Source: Chrysopilus asiliformis (lineage: Eukaryota > Arthropoda > Insecta > Diptera > Rhagionidae). From it: a DNA stretch of 64,000 bases. The stretch is taken from the NCBI GenBank assembly GCA_964034945.1, contig OZ035960.1, forward strand, positions 109,120,324 through 109,184,323, given 5' to 3'. Within the stretch, counting starts at the first letter, position 1. Every line of letters begins with the position of its first letter. This document shows positions 54,801-60,425 of the stretch, piece by piece. The position numbers and the translations under genes were made by a program. Under the pieces are notes generated by a model, which was given only the letters and a program-made list of their open reading frames with translations, was not told where the DNA came from and did no database searches.

Positions 54801-56957
54801 TTTGACAGGTTTGACAAATTCAGTCTTTCAATCATGGAAAGATTAACAATCGAACAACATGTTAAAGTTATTGAAGCCTATTACGAAAATGGGCGTTCAA
54901 ACAAAAATGCATTTCGCGCACTTCGTGATTTTTTTTTTAAATTTTTTTAACCAACTTTTTATAGCCTGAATTAGATGCTATTGATGTCAATGATTTGTGG
55001 TTTAAACAGGACGGCGCCACATGCCACACACCCAATGCAACAATTGGTTTATTGAATGATCATCTCTCGAAACAGTGAAGTCAATTGGCCACCAAGATCG
55101 TGCGATTTGACGCCTTTGGACTTCTTCCTTTGAGCCTTATTTCAAGAGTAAGGTCTATGCCAACAACAATTCAACAGCTGAAGGATAAAATAATAAGGCA
55201 TATTAGTGGGATCGACGAGTAATTATGCAGAGATGCCATCAACAATTCTGACCATCGAGTGGAGGTGTGCAGCCGAAGCTCTAGCTCTAGTAGTTTTTGA
55301 GAACTCTTGTACACAGACTGACCAACTGACAGACTTGCAGACTGACAGATTGACAGACTGGCAGACTGACAGACTGACAGACTGACAGACTGACAGACTG
55401 ACAGACTGACAGACTGACAGACCGACAGACTGACAGACTTGCAGACTTGCAGACTGACAGACTTGCAGATTGACAGACTTGCAGACTGACAGACTGATAG
55501 ACTGACAGACTGACAGACTGACAGACCGACAGACCGACAGACCGACAGACCGACAGACTGACAGACTTGCAGACTGACAAACTGACAGACTTGCAGATTG
55601 ACAGACTTGCAGATTGACAGACTAACAGACTGACAGACTGACCGACTGACAGACTTGCAGATTGACAGGCTAACAGACTGACAGACTAGCAGACTGACAT
55701 ACATTTTTATAATAATGCTCCAATCGACACAGGGAAACTCGGGAAATGTTTTTGAGCAAAATTAAAAGGTCGAAATTTTTCATGAATACAAAATTTTATT
55801 ATACTATGCATAATGGGCCTGTAGGCCTCCGAGTGTAGCACTGTGCTCACGCCTGGGCGCGCGCGGCCTTCTCCACCTAACCTAACCTATGCATAAGAAA
55901 GTAAAAAGATTTAACAAATAATTTAACTTCTAGAGGCCCGCAACAATTCTATTTTACAGAGCAAACATTTGTATAATATTTGAAAAAGAAGATCAGTTTA
56001 TCATCTCGACATTAGGACGAAAACTTTTCTAACTTCCTACGCAGATTGTTGCAAATTTTCACTAAAAACGACTAATACTGATACAGGTGTCGATTTTCTA
56101 TTCAATGTTACATCATTTTCCACGCGACATTTTCCCCAAAAAAAAAGATATTTTACGTAGACAATGTGATGTGAATAGTTTTACCGCAACATTTTCTTCT
56201 ATGCTAGTTTTCTATACTAAACTTGGACGGGGAATTTCAAGTGGCACATTGACAACGGACGAAACAAGTCAAACGGGAGACTTAACGGATTCGAACTATG
56301 GACGGACGGTTTGCTGTTTCACGTTGTCGGCTTTCAGTTATTAGATATTTTAGATTGACCATGGAAAGAATGTTTGCCAATGGCTTGACTTGTCGTTACC
56401 GCTTAAGTAACACTTAGTAAAAATATTATTTGGTTAATAATTCTATGTGTCATGATTCTTATACGTTTGCCTTTTATTTTTTTTTTTTATTGTCTTGTGG
56501 TCATCGTTTATTCGTAAATTAGAGGGAGTTGCTTCGATTGTGGTTGCTGGCTTAGCTGGTATTCATTGTCTTTTGATCTCGTTTTGTGAGATAGCCGAAG
56601 TCAACGTGTGAATTTGCCTATTCTTGTGGTGTGCAGATTATTTTTGCTAAAACGAAGCAACATTAAAAAAATTCGCACATGATTCACAGGAATTTGTAAA
56701 GTTTTAAGACATTTATTAGAGATTGATATTCTGCCTGCCGTGTTTATTTTTAAATATATAGGTAGATAGAGATTATTAAATTCAATACATTCATACAATC
56801 TGTATTATATTAATATTGCCATATTCTTAAATAATTGATTGAGAATATTTGACAAAAAAAAAATCATATTTATCAGGAAATAAAATAAAAAATACTAATA
56901 AAAACTTACCTCAGGTGTTTTGTTATCATTTTCACCGTTGTGCTGTGGATTATCCAT
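18854..56957 (-). CDS. wrd: PP2A regulatory subunit B56 (B'), gamma/delta class, well-rounded-like
   Basis: Eight coding exons over 38 kb: 56957-56910, 52565-52397, 28990-28794, 25450-25116, 24087-23857, 23781-23389, 23166-22974 and 18997-18854. They encode 569 aa with unbroken phase and GT..AG introns. The HEAT-like core (about 70-440) is highly conserved, e.g. [40 protein letters not shown] and [40 protein letters not shown] and the last exon's [15 protein letters not shown]...HKRADEYL place it in the gamma/delta class rather than alpha/epsilon (widerborst). B56 directs the PP2A A/C dimer to LxxIxE-bearing substrates. Ser538 in RRKS sits where mammalian B56 delta is targeted by basophilic kinases. 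The start at 56957 is the only ATG of the first exon. Introns 1, 2 and 7 are huge and repeat-filled. Alternative ends are given separately. Confidence 0.93.
19874..20146. mobile_element. MITE, ACTTTGAGGCGGCACGTC ends
   Basis: CACTTTGAGGCGGCACGTC on the left and GACGTGCCGCCTCAAAGTG on the right are perfect inverted repeats. Outside them GTTTACATT / AATGTAAAT also pair, giving about 273 bp. It lies in B56 intron 7. Confidence 0.7.
20200..20283. mobile_element. MITE, CTGTCCATAAAATACGTCACG family (copy 2, shortened)
   Basis: ACTGTTCATAAAATACGTCA and GTAACGTATTTTATGTACAT are the two ends of the family seen at 11010-11159, with a smaller core. It lies in B56 intron 7. Confidence 0.6.
20763..20913. 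mobile_element. CCCGGCC...TTTACACGCG MITE (copy 1)
   Basis: CCCGGCCCTGACACGCGTCT and its partner CAGTCGCGTGTAAAGGCCGGG bound about 150 bp. The whole unit matches the element at 31129-31279 in reverse orientation, for example TAAATGTCTTTTAATTCGTT. The target duplication is not clean here. It is in B56 intron 7. Confidence 0.7.
21194..21323. mobile_element. Foldback hairpin MITE (130 bp)
   Basis: CACCCCGATTGCGAGTGTCG starts a left arm of about 58 bp that is repeated inverted and almost perfectly on the right, ending CGACACTCGCAATCGGGGTG. Only a short loop around GTGTTTTT is unpaired. It lies in B56 intron 7. Confidence 0.75.
21455..21662. mobile_element. MITE with CCTAAACCACAATTACGCGT ends
   Basis: CCTAAACCACAATTACGCGT and the inverted ACGCGTAATTGTGGTTTAGG bound 208 bp. 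CGTGCGTGCGTGCGG pairs inside them. The interior shares a block with the element at 6760-7058. It lies in B56 intron 7. Confidence 0.75.
21663..22967. other. B56 intron 7, remaining part near exon 7
   Basis: A partial relative of the 51200-51362 hairpin lies near 22160-22200 (ACCTGCAGTAGGTCTAGTGC). Otherwise AT-rich with no exon recognised. It may include a 3' UTR for the short B56 form. Confidence 0.45.
22968..23166 (-). CDS. B56 exon 7 read-through: short C-terminal form
   Basis: If the donor at 22973 (GAA|GTATGA) is not used, translation adds one Val and stops at TGA (22970-22968), giving 523 aa without the RRKS tail. The donor's own bases form that stop. If it is spliced, exon 8 at 18997 joins in phase. 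AATAAA-like and AT-rich sequence follows below 22960, so polyadenylation there is possible. Whether both forms are made is inference. Confidence 0.5.
24225..24842 (-). repeat. ATACCCGTATGGTG repeat, copy B, with expanded GGAC/GACA array
   Basis: This is the same family as 12759-13306, in reverse orientation. It begins with AGCTATAATTGCCAATCTGG and ends CACCATACGGGTAT. Its microsatellite (about 24610-24765, units GGAC, AGAC and GAAC) is about five times longer than in copy A. It sits in B56 intron 4 between exons at 25116 and 24087. Confidence 0.7.
24949..25077. mobile_element. pogo/Tigger-like short element
   Basis: CAGTAAAACCTCGATTTATG on the left and CAATCCGAGGTTCCACAGTA on the right are imperfect inverted repeats. 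They match the 'CAGT.(G)AACCTCGATTAT' type of pogo/Tigger end. It has no coding capacity and lies 40 bp from B56 exon 4. Confidence 0.5.
25735..26340. repeat. Tandem array, about 122-bp unit, five copies
   Basis: CGGATGGTCCGATCG recurs at 25801, 25923, 26046, 26168 and 26287, a period of 119-123 bp. Each unit also contains CTGAAAATTTGTATGC, GGGGGACGGCTAGTG and CCCCTACCCCTTTCGC. The last unit diverges. It lies in B56 intron 3. Confidence 0.85.
26571..27045. repeat. Repeat insert bracketed by 28-bp direct repeats
   Basis: TGCTCTACCCATTTCCTAAC (plus ATTAAATA) occurs at 26571-26598 and 27018-27045. Between them is a stretch with TCTGTCTGTCTG, GGATCTCGAAAACAGG and two tandem units around GGTCCGATCTTAATGAA. 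It resembles a retroelement with an unusually long target duplication, or a segmental duplication. It lies in B56 intron 3. Confidence 0.55.
27093..27592. mobile_element. Foldback element with about 95-bp arms
   Basis: Left arm 27093-27187 (AACCGACTTAAAAATGCACT, then TTGGAAGTTGGTGCCAAAAT) is inverted at 27499-27592. The AATGCACTAAAAAGGAAAAAATAATTTT block recurs in the hairpin at 53340-53590, so these are one family. It lies in B56 intron 3. Confidence 0.7.
27600..28790. other. B56 intron 3, part next to exon 3
   Basis: AT-rich sequence; no exon or clear repeat structure recognised. Confidence 0.45.
29195..29257. mobile_element. 63-bp pogo/Tigger-like mini-element flanked by TA
   Basis: CAGTCGAACCTCAGTCGA and TTATTGAGGTTTGACTG are inverted repeats with TA on each side (29193-29194, 29258-29259). 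Only about 25 bp lie between them, so it is an extreme internal deletion derivative. It lies in B56 intron 2. Confidence 0.6.
29776..29916. mobile_element. Foldback MITE (about 140 bp)
   Basis: AACCTGGGGTCCTACAAAGG and the inverted CCATAATAGGCCCCCAGGTT bound paired arms that include GAATACGATCGTAATCGTAA. Its outer CCTGGGG-CCTA is like the hairpin at 3409-3541. It lies in B56 intron 2. Confidence 0.7.
30282..30742. mobile_element. Composite inverted-repeat element
   Basis: An outer pair (GGGAAAACAAACCACCTGTC at 30296; CAGCTGGTTTGTTTTCCCAC at 30715) encloses an inner pair (GTACCTCGGAGGTATAGAAC, about 30339; GTTCTATACCTCCGAGGTAC, about 30559). A third copy, GTGTTCTATACCTCCCGG, sits near 30495. 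No coding sequence. It lies in B56 intron 2. Confidence 0.6.
30991..31296. mobile_element. MITE interrupted in its right arm by another MITE
   Basis: CCGTACACTTAAGCTAGGTT starts the left arm, and GAGCTAACTTA ... GCTCAAGTGTACGG completes the right arm. The right arm is split by the element at 31129-31279. Inner arms pair through CAGCTATGTGCCTGTTTAGA. It lies in B56 intron 2. Confidence 0.75.
31129..31279. mobile_element. CCCGGCCTTTACA MITE (copy 2), TTA target duplication
   Basis: 151 bp starting CCCGGCCTTTACATGCGACT and ending ACGCGTGTAAGGGCCGGG. TTA flanks both sides (31126-31128, 31280-31282), as in PIF/Harbinger transposition. It is the reverse-oriented relative of 20763-20913. Confidence 0.8.
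31309..31649. mobile_element. Inverted-repeat element with CTACTGGCCGGC blocks
   Basis: CCGTTTCCCCGACTATCTAC plus TGGCCGGC on the left pairs with GCCGGCCAGTAGACAGTAAT then GGAAACG on the right. It has no coding capacity. Confidence 0.55.
31670..31902. mobile_element. Non-autonomous hAT element (233 bp)
   Basis: The ends CAGTGGTTTCCAAACTT and AAGTTTGGAAAACGCTG are inverted repeats of the hAT type. GTGTAGGC is duplicated exactly on both sides (31662-31669, 31903-31910), the 8-bp duplication diagnostic of hAT. The interior contains a GGAGGCG-rich palindrome. It lies in B56 intron 2. Confidence 0.9.
31911..32708. other. B56 intron 2 between hAT element and alternative exon B
   Basis: AT-rich; no gene or repeat structure recognised. 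Confidence 0.45.
32709..36278 (-). CDS. Probable alternative 5' exons of the B56 gene (low-complexity N-terminus)
   Basis: Exon A (36278-36093) starts [20 protein letters not shown] and ends SNSNK at an AAG|GTTAGA donor, phase 0. Exon B (33150-32709) starts after a CAG acceptor as [15 protein letters not shown]. It is rich in Gly, Asn and Gln and ends [14 protein letters not shown] before G|GTGTTT, phase 1. That is the phase B56 exon 3 (28990) accepts, so the product would read [17 protein letters not shown]. This echoes the [24 protein letters not shown] junction of the main form. Unspliced, exon B ends LLRGV-stop, so a small separate two-exon gene of 211 aa is the alternative. I recognise no family in the added 209 residues. 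Confidence 0.5.
33934..34175. mobile_element. piggyBac-type MITE flanked by TTAA
   Basis: TTAA|CACGTTGACGGACAGT on the left and ACTGTCCGTCAACGTG|TTAA on the right are exact inverted repeats. TTAA is the piggyBac target. Next to the left end is a small direct repeat (GAAACAAGTGAAATTCG, twice or more). It lies between alternative exons A and B. Confidence 0.8.
34873..35757. mobile_element. MITE split by a GGCTTCGCC-type repeat
   Basis: TAACTATTTTATAATGGGAA on the left and TTCCATCATAAAATAGTTAG on the right are inverted ends. CGTGACTTTTACT / AGTAAAAGTCACG pair inside them. The middle (about 34971-35630) is a separate repeat with CATACCCGTCGTTGCCGGGT at its start and tandem CAGCGACCCCGAAAACCCC blocks, ending in ATATATGTATAGAT. 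It lies between alternative exons A and B. Confidence 0.65.
37051..37685. mobile_element. 635-bp non-autonomous element, TIR TAAAGTAGGGCACACATCTA
   Basis: TAAAGTAGGGCACACATCTA and TAGATGTGTGCCCTACTTTA are perfect inverted ends; pairing continues through TCAGTTTTC. It sits inside a further inverted pair (AACTAGTTGGGAA, CAGCTGG / TTCCCAGCTAGT, CAACTGG), so it may have inserted into an older element. It lies in B56 intron 2 upstream of alternative exon A. Confidence 0.7.
37755..40330. other. B56 intron 2, repeat-rich stretch without genes
   Basis: At 37755-38220 there are several inverted CCGGA/TCCGG-bounded blocks (AAAGACCTCTGGACAAAAATAAA and partner). CTGTCCATAAGATACGTCAC at 38463 is a lone end of the 11010 family. 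38945-39025 resembles the tail of the GGCTTCGCC repeat. The rest is AT-rich. Confidence 0.45.
40330..40600 (-). repeat. ATACCCGTATGGTG repeat, truncated copy C
   Basis: It matches the first 300 bases of copy B (AGCTATAATTACCAATCTGG, CAAACTTTCCAATAAGA, CAAAAAACGTTTTCGTTCGT) and then breaks off before the microsatellite. Confidence 0.65.
41613..42194 (-). CDS. DUF1091 family secreted protein
   Basis: Two exons, 42194-42147 and 42092-41613 (donor CTA|GTAAGT, acceptor TTTTTAG), encode 175 aa. Exon 1 is a hydrophobic signal peptide ([16 protein letters not shown]). The mature part follows the DUF1091 pattern: a first strand [20 protein letters not shown], a central [11 protein letters not shown]...NPLMQNILK, then [11 protein letters not shown] and a C-terminal [17 protein letters not shown]. 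Such proteins are small and lipid-binding-like, numerous in flies, and mostly uncharacterised. It is nested in B56 intron 2 on the same strand, so it needs its own promoter near 42200-42300. The frame is open throughout. Confidence 0.8.
42548..42960. mobile_element. MITE with CTGGAGCCCAATGAACGCAAC ends
   Basis: CTGGAGCCCAATGAACGCAA and the inverted TTGCGTTCATTGGGCTCCAG are perfect 21-bp ends of a 413-bp unit. AACGCAG/GAACGCA motifs recur inside. It lies upstream of the DUF1091 gene. Confidence 0.8.
42961..43400. repeat. Region of clustered TTCGATTCGCG palindromes
   Basis: ATTCGCGAGCGAATCG-like words appear on both strands at least seven times between 43110 and 43360 (e.g. CGCGATTCGCGCG, CTCGCGAATCG, TTCGCTTGCGAATG, GTTCGCGAGCGAATCG). 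An open frame crossing it has no family resemblance. Confidence 0.5.
43400..45020. other. B56 intron 2, featureless part
   Basis: AT-rich; nothing recognised. Confidence 0.45.
45020..45740 (+). repeat. Long repeat with TGTCAGTC array (copy 1)
   Basis: GAGTCGATTGGAGCATTATC leads into about 210 bp of TGTCAGTC/TGTCAGTT units (45108-45315). Then come a block with 'caaaaactaacagacctagagc' and a downstream part with TACCGTTATCCGATATC. The whole order recurs inverted at about 54490-55810. Open frames of SLSVCQSV type across the array are translations of the microsatellite. Confidence 0.75.
46229..46471. mobile_element. Nested foldback MITE
   Basis: An inner 29-bp perfect hairpin (CCAGCCAGAGCTAATGCCCA and its inverse, loop TAGACTGAT) is enclosed by outer arms. 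These are AAGTAGATTTTTGAAAAATTT on the left and AAAAATCTACTTTTAG on the right. No coding capacity. Confidence 0.7.
46852..47190. mobile_element. Element with tandemly repeated left terminus
   Basis: GGGCCCTATTCTCATGACTG-type units occur about six times in a row at 46852-46990. The last continues as GGGCCCTATTCTTAGTGACC, GATGACTAGTCACAA into a unit whose right end (GTGACCGGTCACAAC...CCAGAATAAGGG) is its inverse. The array is therefore built from one terminus of the element. Confidence 0.6.
47190..49584. other. B56 intron 2, mostly featureless
   Basis: An imperfect ACA/GCA microsatellite lies at about 48707-48760 (AACAGCAACAACAACAACAA). Long open frames crossing it on both strands are products of that composition. 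Nothing else recognised. Confidence 0.45.
49585..50207 (-). repeat. GGCTTCGCC-type repeat, reverse copy, interrupted by a MITE
   Basis: It starts with the tail (ATATATAAAAATCAGTTGGA, GAACCGATTGACCTGAAATTT) and ends with the head (AGCCGGGCGAAATCCAAATT, CTAGT), the reverse of 2780-3176. The hairpin MITE at 49783-49946 is inserted in it. Confidence 0.65.
49783..49946. mobile_element. Hairpin MITE, TTGGTTGAAATAGTC family (copy 1)
   Basis: CAGATTGGTTGAAATAGTCT on the left pairs with GGACTATTTCAATCAATGTG on the right, through AATTCTGACAGAAACT and AACATTAAGGCAA. CTCTTT flanks both sides and could be the target duplication. The sister copy is at 62884-63046. Confidence 0.75.
50208..51100. other. B56 intron 2, no feature recognised
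   Basis: Only short open frames without family resemblance. Confidence 0.45.
51103..51760. mobile_element. pogo/Tigger-like non-autonomous element with nested hairpin
   Basis: CAGTAGAATCCAGATTGCCC on the left and GGATAATCTGAATCCTACTG on the right are imperfect inverted ends with TA outside. They match the pogo/Tigger 'CAGTAGAA.CTCGATTATCCG' type. Inside, 51200-51362 is a second hairpin (CTGTTAACCTGCAATAGGTC and its inverse), a partial relative of which lies near 22160. Confidence 0.65.
53233..54297. mobile_element. hAT-type non-autonomous element (1,065 bp) carrying a foldback insertion
   Basis: Ends CAGGCCCGGCTC and GAGCCGGCGCTG are inverted. ATGACCAT is duplicated exactly outside (53225-53232, 54298-54305), as expected for hAT. 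The interior includes the hairpin at about 53340-53590, two 121-bp tandem units (53660-53890, CAGCGACCCCAAAAA...ACCTTCCGTTATCCTTAC) and a duplicated TTGCATAGGGCGCATAGAAC near the right end. Confidence 0.85.
53340..53590. mobile_element. Foldback element inside the hAT element
   Basis: Arms of about 110 bp: AATGCACTAAAAAGAAAAAA then TCTGGACGCTGTGTATCACA, inverted at 53470-53585. It is related at its ends to 27093-27592. Confidence 0.75.
54490..55810 (-). repeat. Long repeat with TGTCAGTC array, reverse copy 2
   Basis: The microsatellite (55318-55700, GACAGACT/GACAGACTTGCA units) and both flanks match 45020-45740 in reverse. It is interrupted by a transposase remnant (about 54790-55260) and a retroelement tail (55814-55886 at its edge). 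Its array is nearly twice as long as copy 1's. Confidence 0.7.
54834..55258 (+). pseudogene. Tc/mariner-superfamily transposase remnant (DUF4817 + DDE type)
   Basis: It starts ATG and reads [20 protein letters not shown] then [12 protein letters not shown], the DUF4817 helix-turn-helix of insect transposases. An internal deletion with a poly-T run follows. Then [20 protein letters not shown] resumes the DDE catalytic domain, which contains the second Asp. Further on, stops and frame changes break the [18 protein letters not shown] block, and the end reads [17 protein letters not shown]. It is clearly dead. Confidence 0.75.
55814..55886 (+). mobile_element. 73-bp retroelement tail with CCTAA repeats and 10-bp target duplication
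   Basis: CTATGCATAA lies directly before (55804-55813) and after (55887-55896) a 73-bp insert. The insert reads GGCCTCCGAGTGTAGCACTG ... GCGCGCGCGGCCTT and ends CCTAACCTAAC. The sister sequence at 44995-45010 lacks it, showing the empty site. It is the same tail as at 2220-2389. Confidence 0.8.
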
Positions 56958-59900
56958 TTTTTGTGTACTTTTTTGTGTTTCGATTTATTTCAATGTACGG
57001 TACGTTAATTGTGTTGCAGTATTATTAAATAATAAGGATTCTTCTTGAAATCAAAACGTTTATGATTTTGAACGAAGAATTAACACAATAATAATAACAA
57101 TAGTAGTAATGATAAAATGTTTTATGAATAAAGTAACGAAATAAAAAACCCCCAACAAAAATGTACTCGTGAATTATTTAATTACAGCATTGATGCCTAA
57201 AAATAGAATCGAAAAACGAGAAATTATTAGCACAAAATTCATTTATAATTTGTCAAACTAGCATATTTTCATTTTTATCGTTTGTTTTTTTTTTAAATAC
57301 AATTCCAACGTATTTTCCAATTTCTATGATTTGGAATGGAAATTGGAAAACGAGAACATGACAAAAGACACTAGTAAAACGTTATTTTTTTATTATTATG
57401 AATTTTTTATACGTTTTTACGATAAAAATGACACTCGAGTTGGAAGATAAACACACACGCACACACATGCACTTCCTCTGGTGTTTATTTCCCACACACA
57501 GGCCAACACAGCAAGTCAATTTAGCACCGCATGTGTAGAAAAGAGGAAAAAATACATTTGCGGCAAAAAAAAAGTTAATTACAAGTGAAAAAAAATCATA
57601 GAAGCAACAGCAGAGTTTGGGGCGGAGGCGCGCAGAGCTGACTGGCGAAGCTGTCGACGAAGCCTCCCGATAGCTCACACAACAGACAAGAAGACGATAA
57701 CAGATTTTTTTCCTACATTGCTTTTCTCGTATCTTTATTTTTTATTTTTGCTTTTATTACATTTTCCTTATTTTTCGTAGTTTTCTCTAATTGCTTAGTG
57801 GCTTAAAACACTTTTCAAACATTAGAAAGAGGCAATTTTAATAAAAACTGAACACATAATTTCACACAAGGGGGCAACAATTAAATGGGGAAAAGCGGAC
57901 ACGATGCATGAACATTGAAAGTATAAAAAGTATTAAGTATTCATAAATAAATATAACTTCTTGTGGAAGATATAGAAATGGCAAGTAGAAGAAAATCAAT
58001 TACATACGATGCGATACGATATTTAGATTAGGTTGAATGTTTAAAACCATAGAAGAACATTGAATGAATACAAAGGAATAGATTAGGAAAAATAATCAAA
58101 AGCAAAACTAACCGAGAATATGCTTTTACGAAGCAAACATTGATGGAGATTCTTAAAATGCCCGTACATTACATACAGAAAGAAACGTAATAATAAAAAC
58201 AACTTTTTTCTGATTTTTTTTTTTTTCGAAAAAGAAGCAAAAATTCAAGAAAAACTCAAACAGCTACAACACCACACCACCTTTTTCTTAAGAGCACCAC
58301 TTCCACCCTTCACTCTTTCCACCTCCTCGAGTACCTTTTGATACGCACCGATCTTATTATTTATCTTTATCTGAATTTTTTAGATTTTTTAATAAAAGAA
58401 GTCTTGTGTTCGTTTAGCGAGATTTCCTCAAATTTCTCGTATTTTTCTTGGACTCGTTTTCCTCTTGCTGTATCCGCTAGTTTAGATTCTTTTGGTCGTG
58501 GAATTATGCAAAAAAGAAATCTCAAGCGACAAAATTCTTTGACATTTTCACACACAACTACGAAAAAAAATCAAACATAAAAAAATTTGTTCTCGCTTCA
58601 AGTCCATCCAGCGGAAACTTATTTGCACTGAAATCCGATCGATTGGTTATTTTCGTTCTTACACGGTTTTTTCAAGAGTACAACACAAAAGTTAACCAAT
58701 AAATAATGTCTATTTGCCGTAATTTAAATGAAAAAAAAGAAAAAATCGAGAAATTTTCAGGAAGAATTCTGTTAACTCTGACTGACCCCGTTGTCACGGC
58801 TTGTTCAGTGAGTCACACAATCTTTTCGAGTGGTCGCGAAAGTTGGTGCGAAGAAAATTACCCACCAAAATTGGTTGTTATACGAAACAACATCGATTTT
58901 AGTGAAATGTGTATATTTTCCAATTTTTTTTAAAAATCGATATGCTTTTTTACAGAATTAAATGTTTAACTGTTAAGGAACATGCCTGAATACTCTCAGG
59001 TTTAAATATGCTAATTATCCCAGTTTCAGGGCTAAAAACGCAAGAATATTTCATATTAGGAGAATCCACTTCACTTCGCGGAACTTTCGCAAGCATTTTT
59101 TTCGTAATCTGGGGTGGCTTCATGTAACTTATTTTCGATCGACTAATTGGTCGAAGGAAATTTTTCGTCGACCAAAACTGATTAAACAGGAGGACACTCA
59201 CTCTGGTGCACACGATATAAGAGTCTTTTCTGGGTAATTTGGGGTCGCTGAATCCGAATATGGCAGTGGTTTGGCTGTACCAGCTCTACTTTTTCCGATA
59301 TGGTGGGTAACTCATACATATTTATAATCTGGAAATCAACAATTATTTTTTTCTTCATATTTGAAAAAGTAGACCTGGTACAGCCAAACTACTGCCAGAT
59401 TCGGATTCAGCGACCCCAAATTACCCAGAAAATACTGTTATATCGTTTGCACCAGAGTGAGTGTCTGCTTGTTTAATCAGTTTTGGTCGACTAAAGATTT
59501 CCTTCGACTAGTTAGTCGATCGAAAAAGAGTTACATGAAGCCACCCCTGGGCCAAAAATTCATTTTGAACAGTCTGCGACGGTTTTGCTATGTGCAGCTA
59601 ATACCAATATTGTTCCCAAATACCACATTCACACGATCAAAGTTATTTATCAAATTTACTAGAGATAATTTTGTCAAATGCATTGGCTAATATAATAAAT
59701 TTGTCAAAAAATTCTGCCTGTTTTGTATATAAAAAAATAGTGACAATGGAGTCTAATTTTGTACAGATGTTAGTTACAATAAGTGTAATTATATCAAAAC
59801 AAAAAAGATAGAGTTTTTTTCCACATATCTTAGGTGAGAAAAGGATTCATGCAGAGAAACAACTTTTGCGCGTAATTCCATCAAATTATTGAAATAAAAT

Positions 59901-60425
59901 CAAAACAATCATTTCATCAAATACATCATAAATTTGAATTGGCCATGACAAAGCATTGATCATGACATAAAATCTTAATACAATCGGTCGAGTGATTCTC
60001 GAATTAAAGCCCTGAATGGCAAATAAAATTAACCTGTTTTTGTAAAAGATGTTCTTTTATTCTCCATTTTTCAACCATAACACCTAATGTGAGACGTAAA
60101 AATGCATTATGTATAGCAAAACTTGAAATCAATCAAAAACTTCATGATTCAAAAACATTTTTTTAAATTAAGCGTTTATTAAATTTTTGACGTATATAAA
60201 GAACGCTAGGAAAATATGTCGAAGCAAAACACGCTTGTACGCGTGTAAATAAAATGAACGAAAATTTTAAAGAAACGAAATTCCGATTTTCTTATCTTTT
60301 CTGTTTTTAGGGTAATTTCAAGAACTGACTTCCTGTCGTCTGGCACTTCAGATCCCGCCAAAAATGACAGTGTTTTGCCAATAATTTCGTTCGTATTTTC
60401 AAAGAATTTTGAAATTGTTTAAAAA
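56958..60425. other. Divergent intergenic region between B56 and POLD3
   Basis: Promoters of B56 (minus, near 57000) and POLD3 (plus, near 60350) should lie here. A foldback element is at 59113-59550. The open frames at 57382-57678 and 58338-58580 show no family resemblance and probably are not genes. Confidence 0.45.
59113..59550. mobile_element. Large foldback element, about 190-bp arms
   Basis: GGGGTGGCTTCATGTAACTT on the left and its inverse AGTTACATGAAGCCACCCC on the right end two arms. They also contain GGTCGACCAAAACTGATTAA, ACTCACTCTGGTGCA and GGGTCGCTGAATCCGAAT-type blocks. Only about 60 bp separate the arms. Confidence 0.75.

Noticed and set aside
57382..57678. 98-codon minus frame upstream of B56
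   Set aside because: Cys/Phe/Val-rich with no family resemblance, lies in the expected 5' flank; more likely non-coding.
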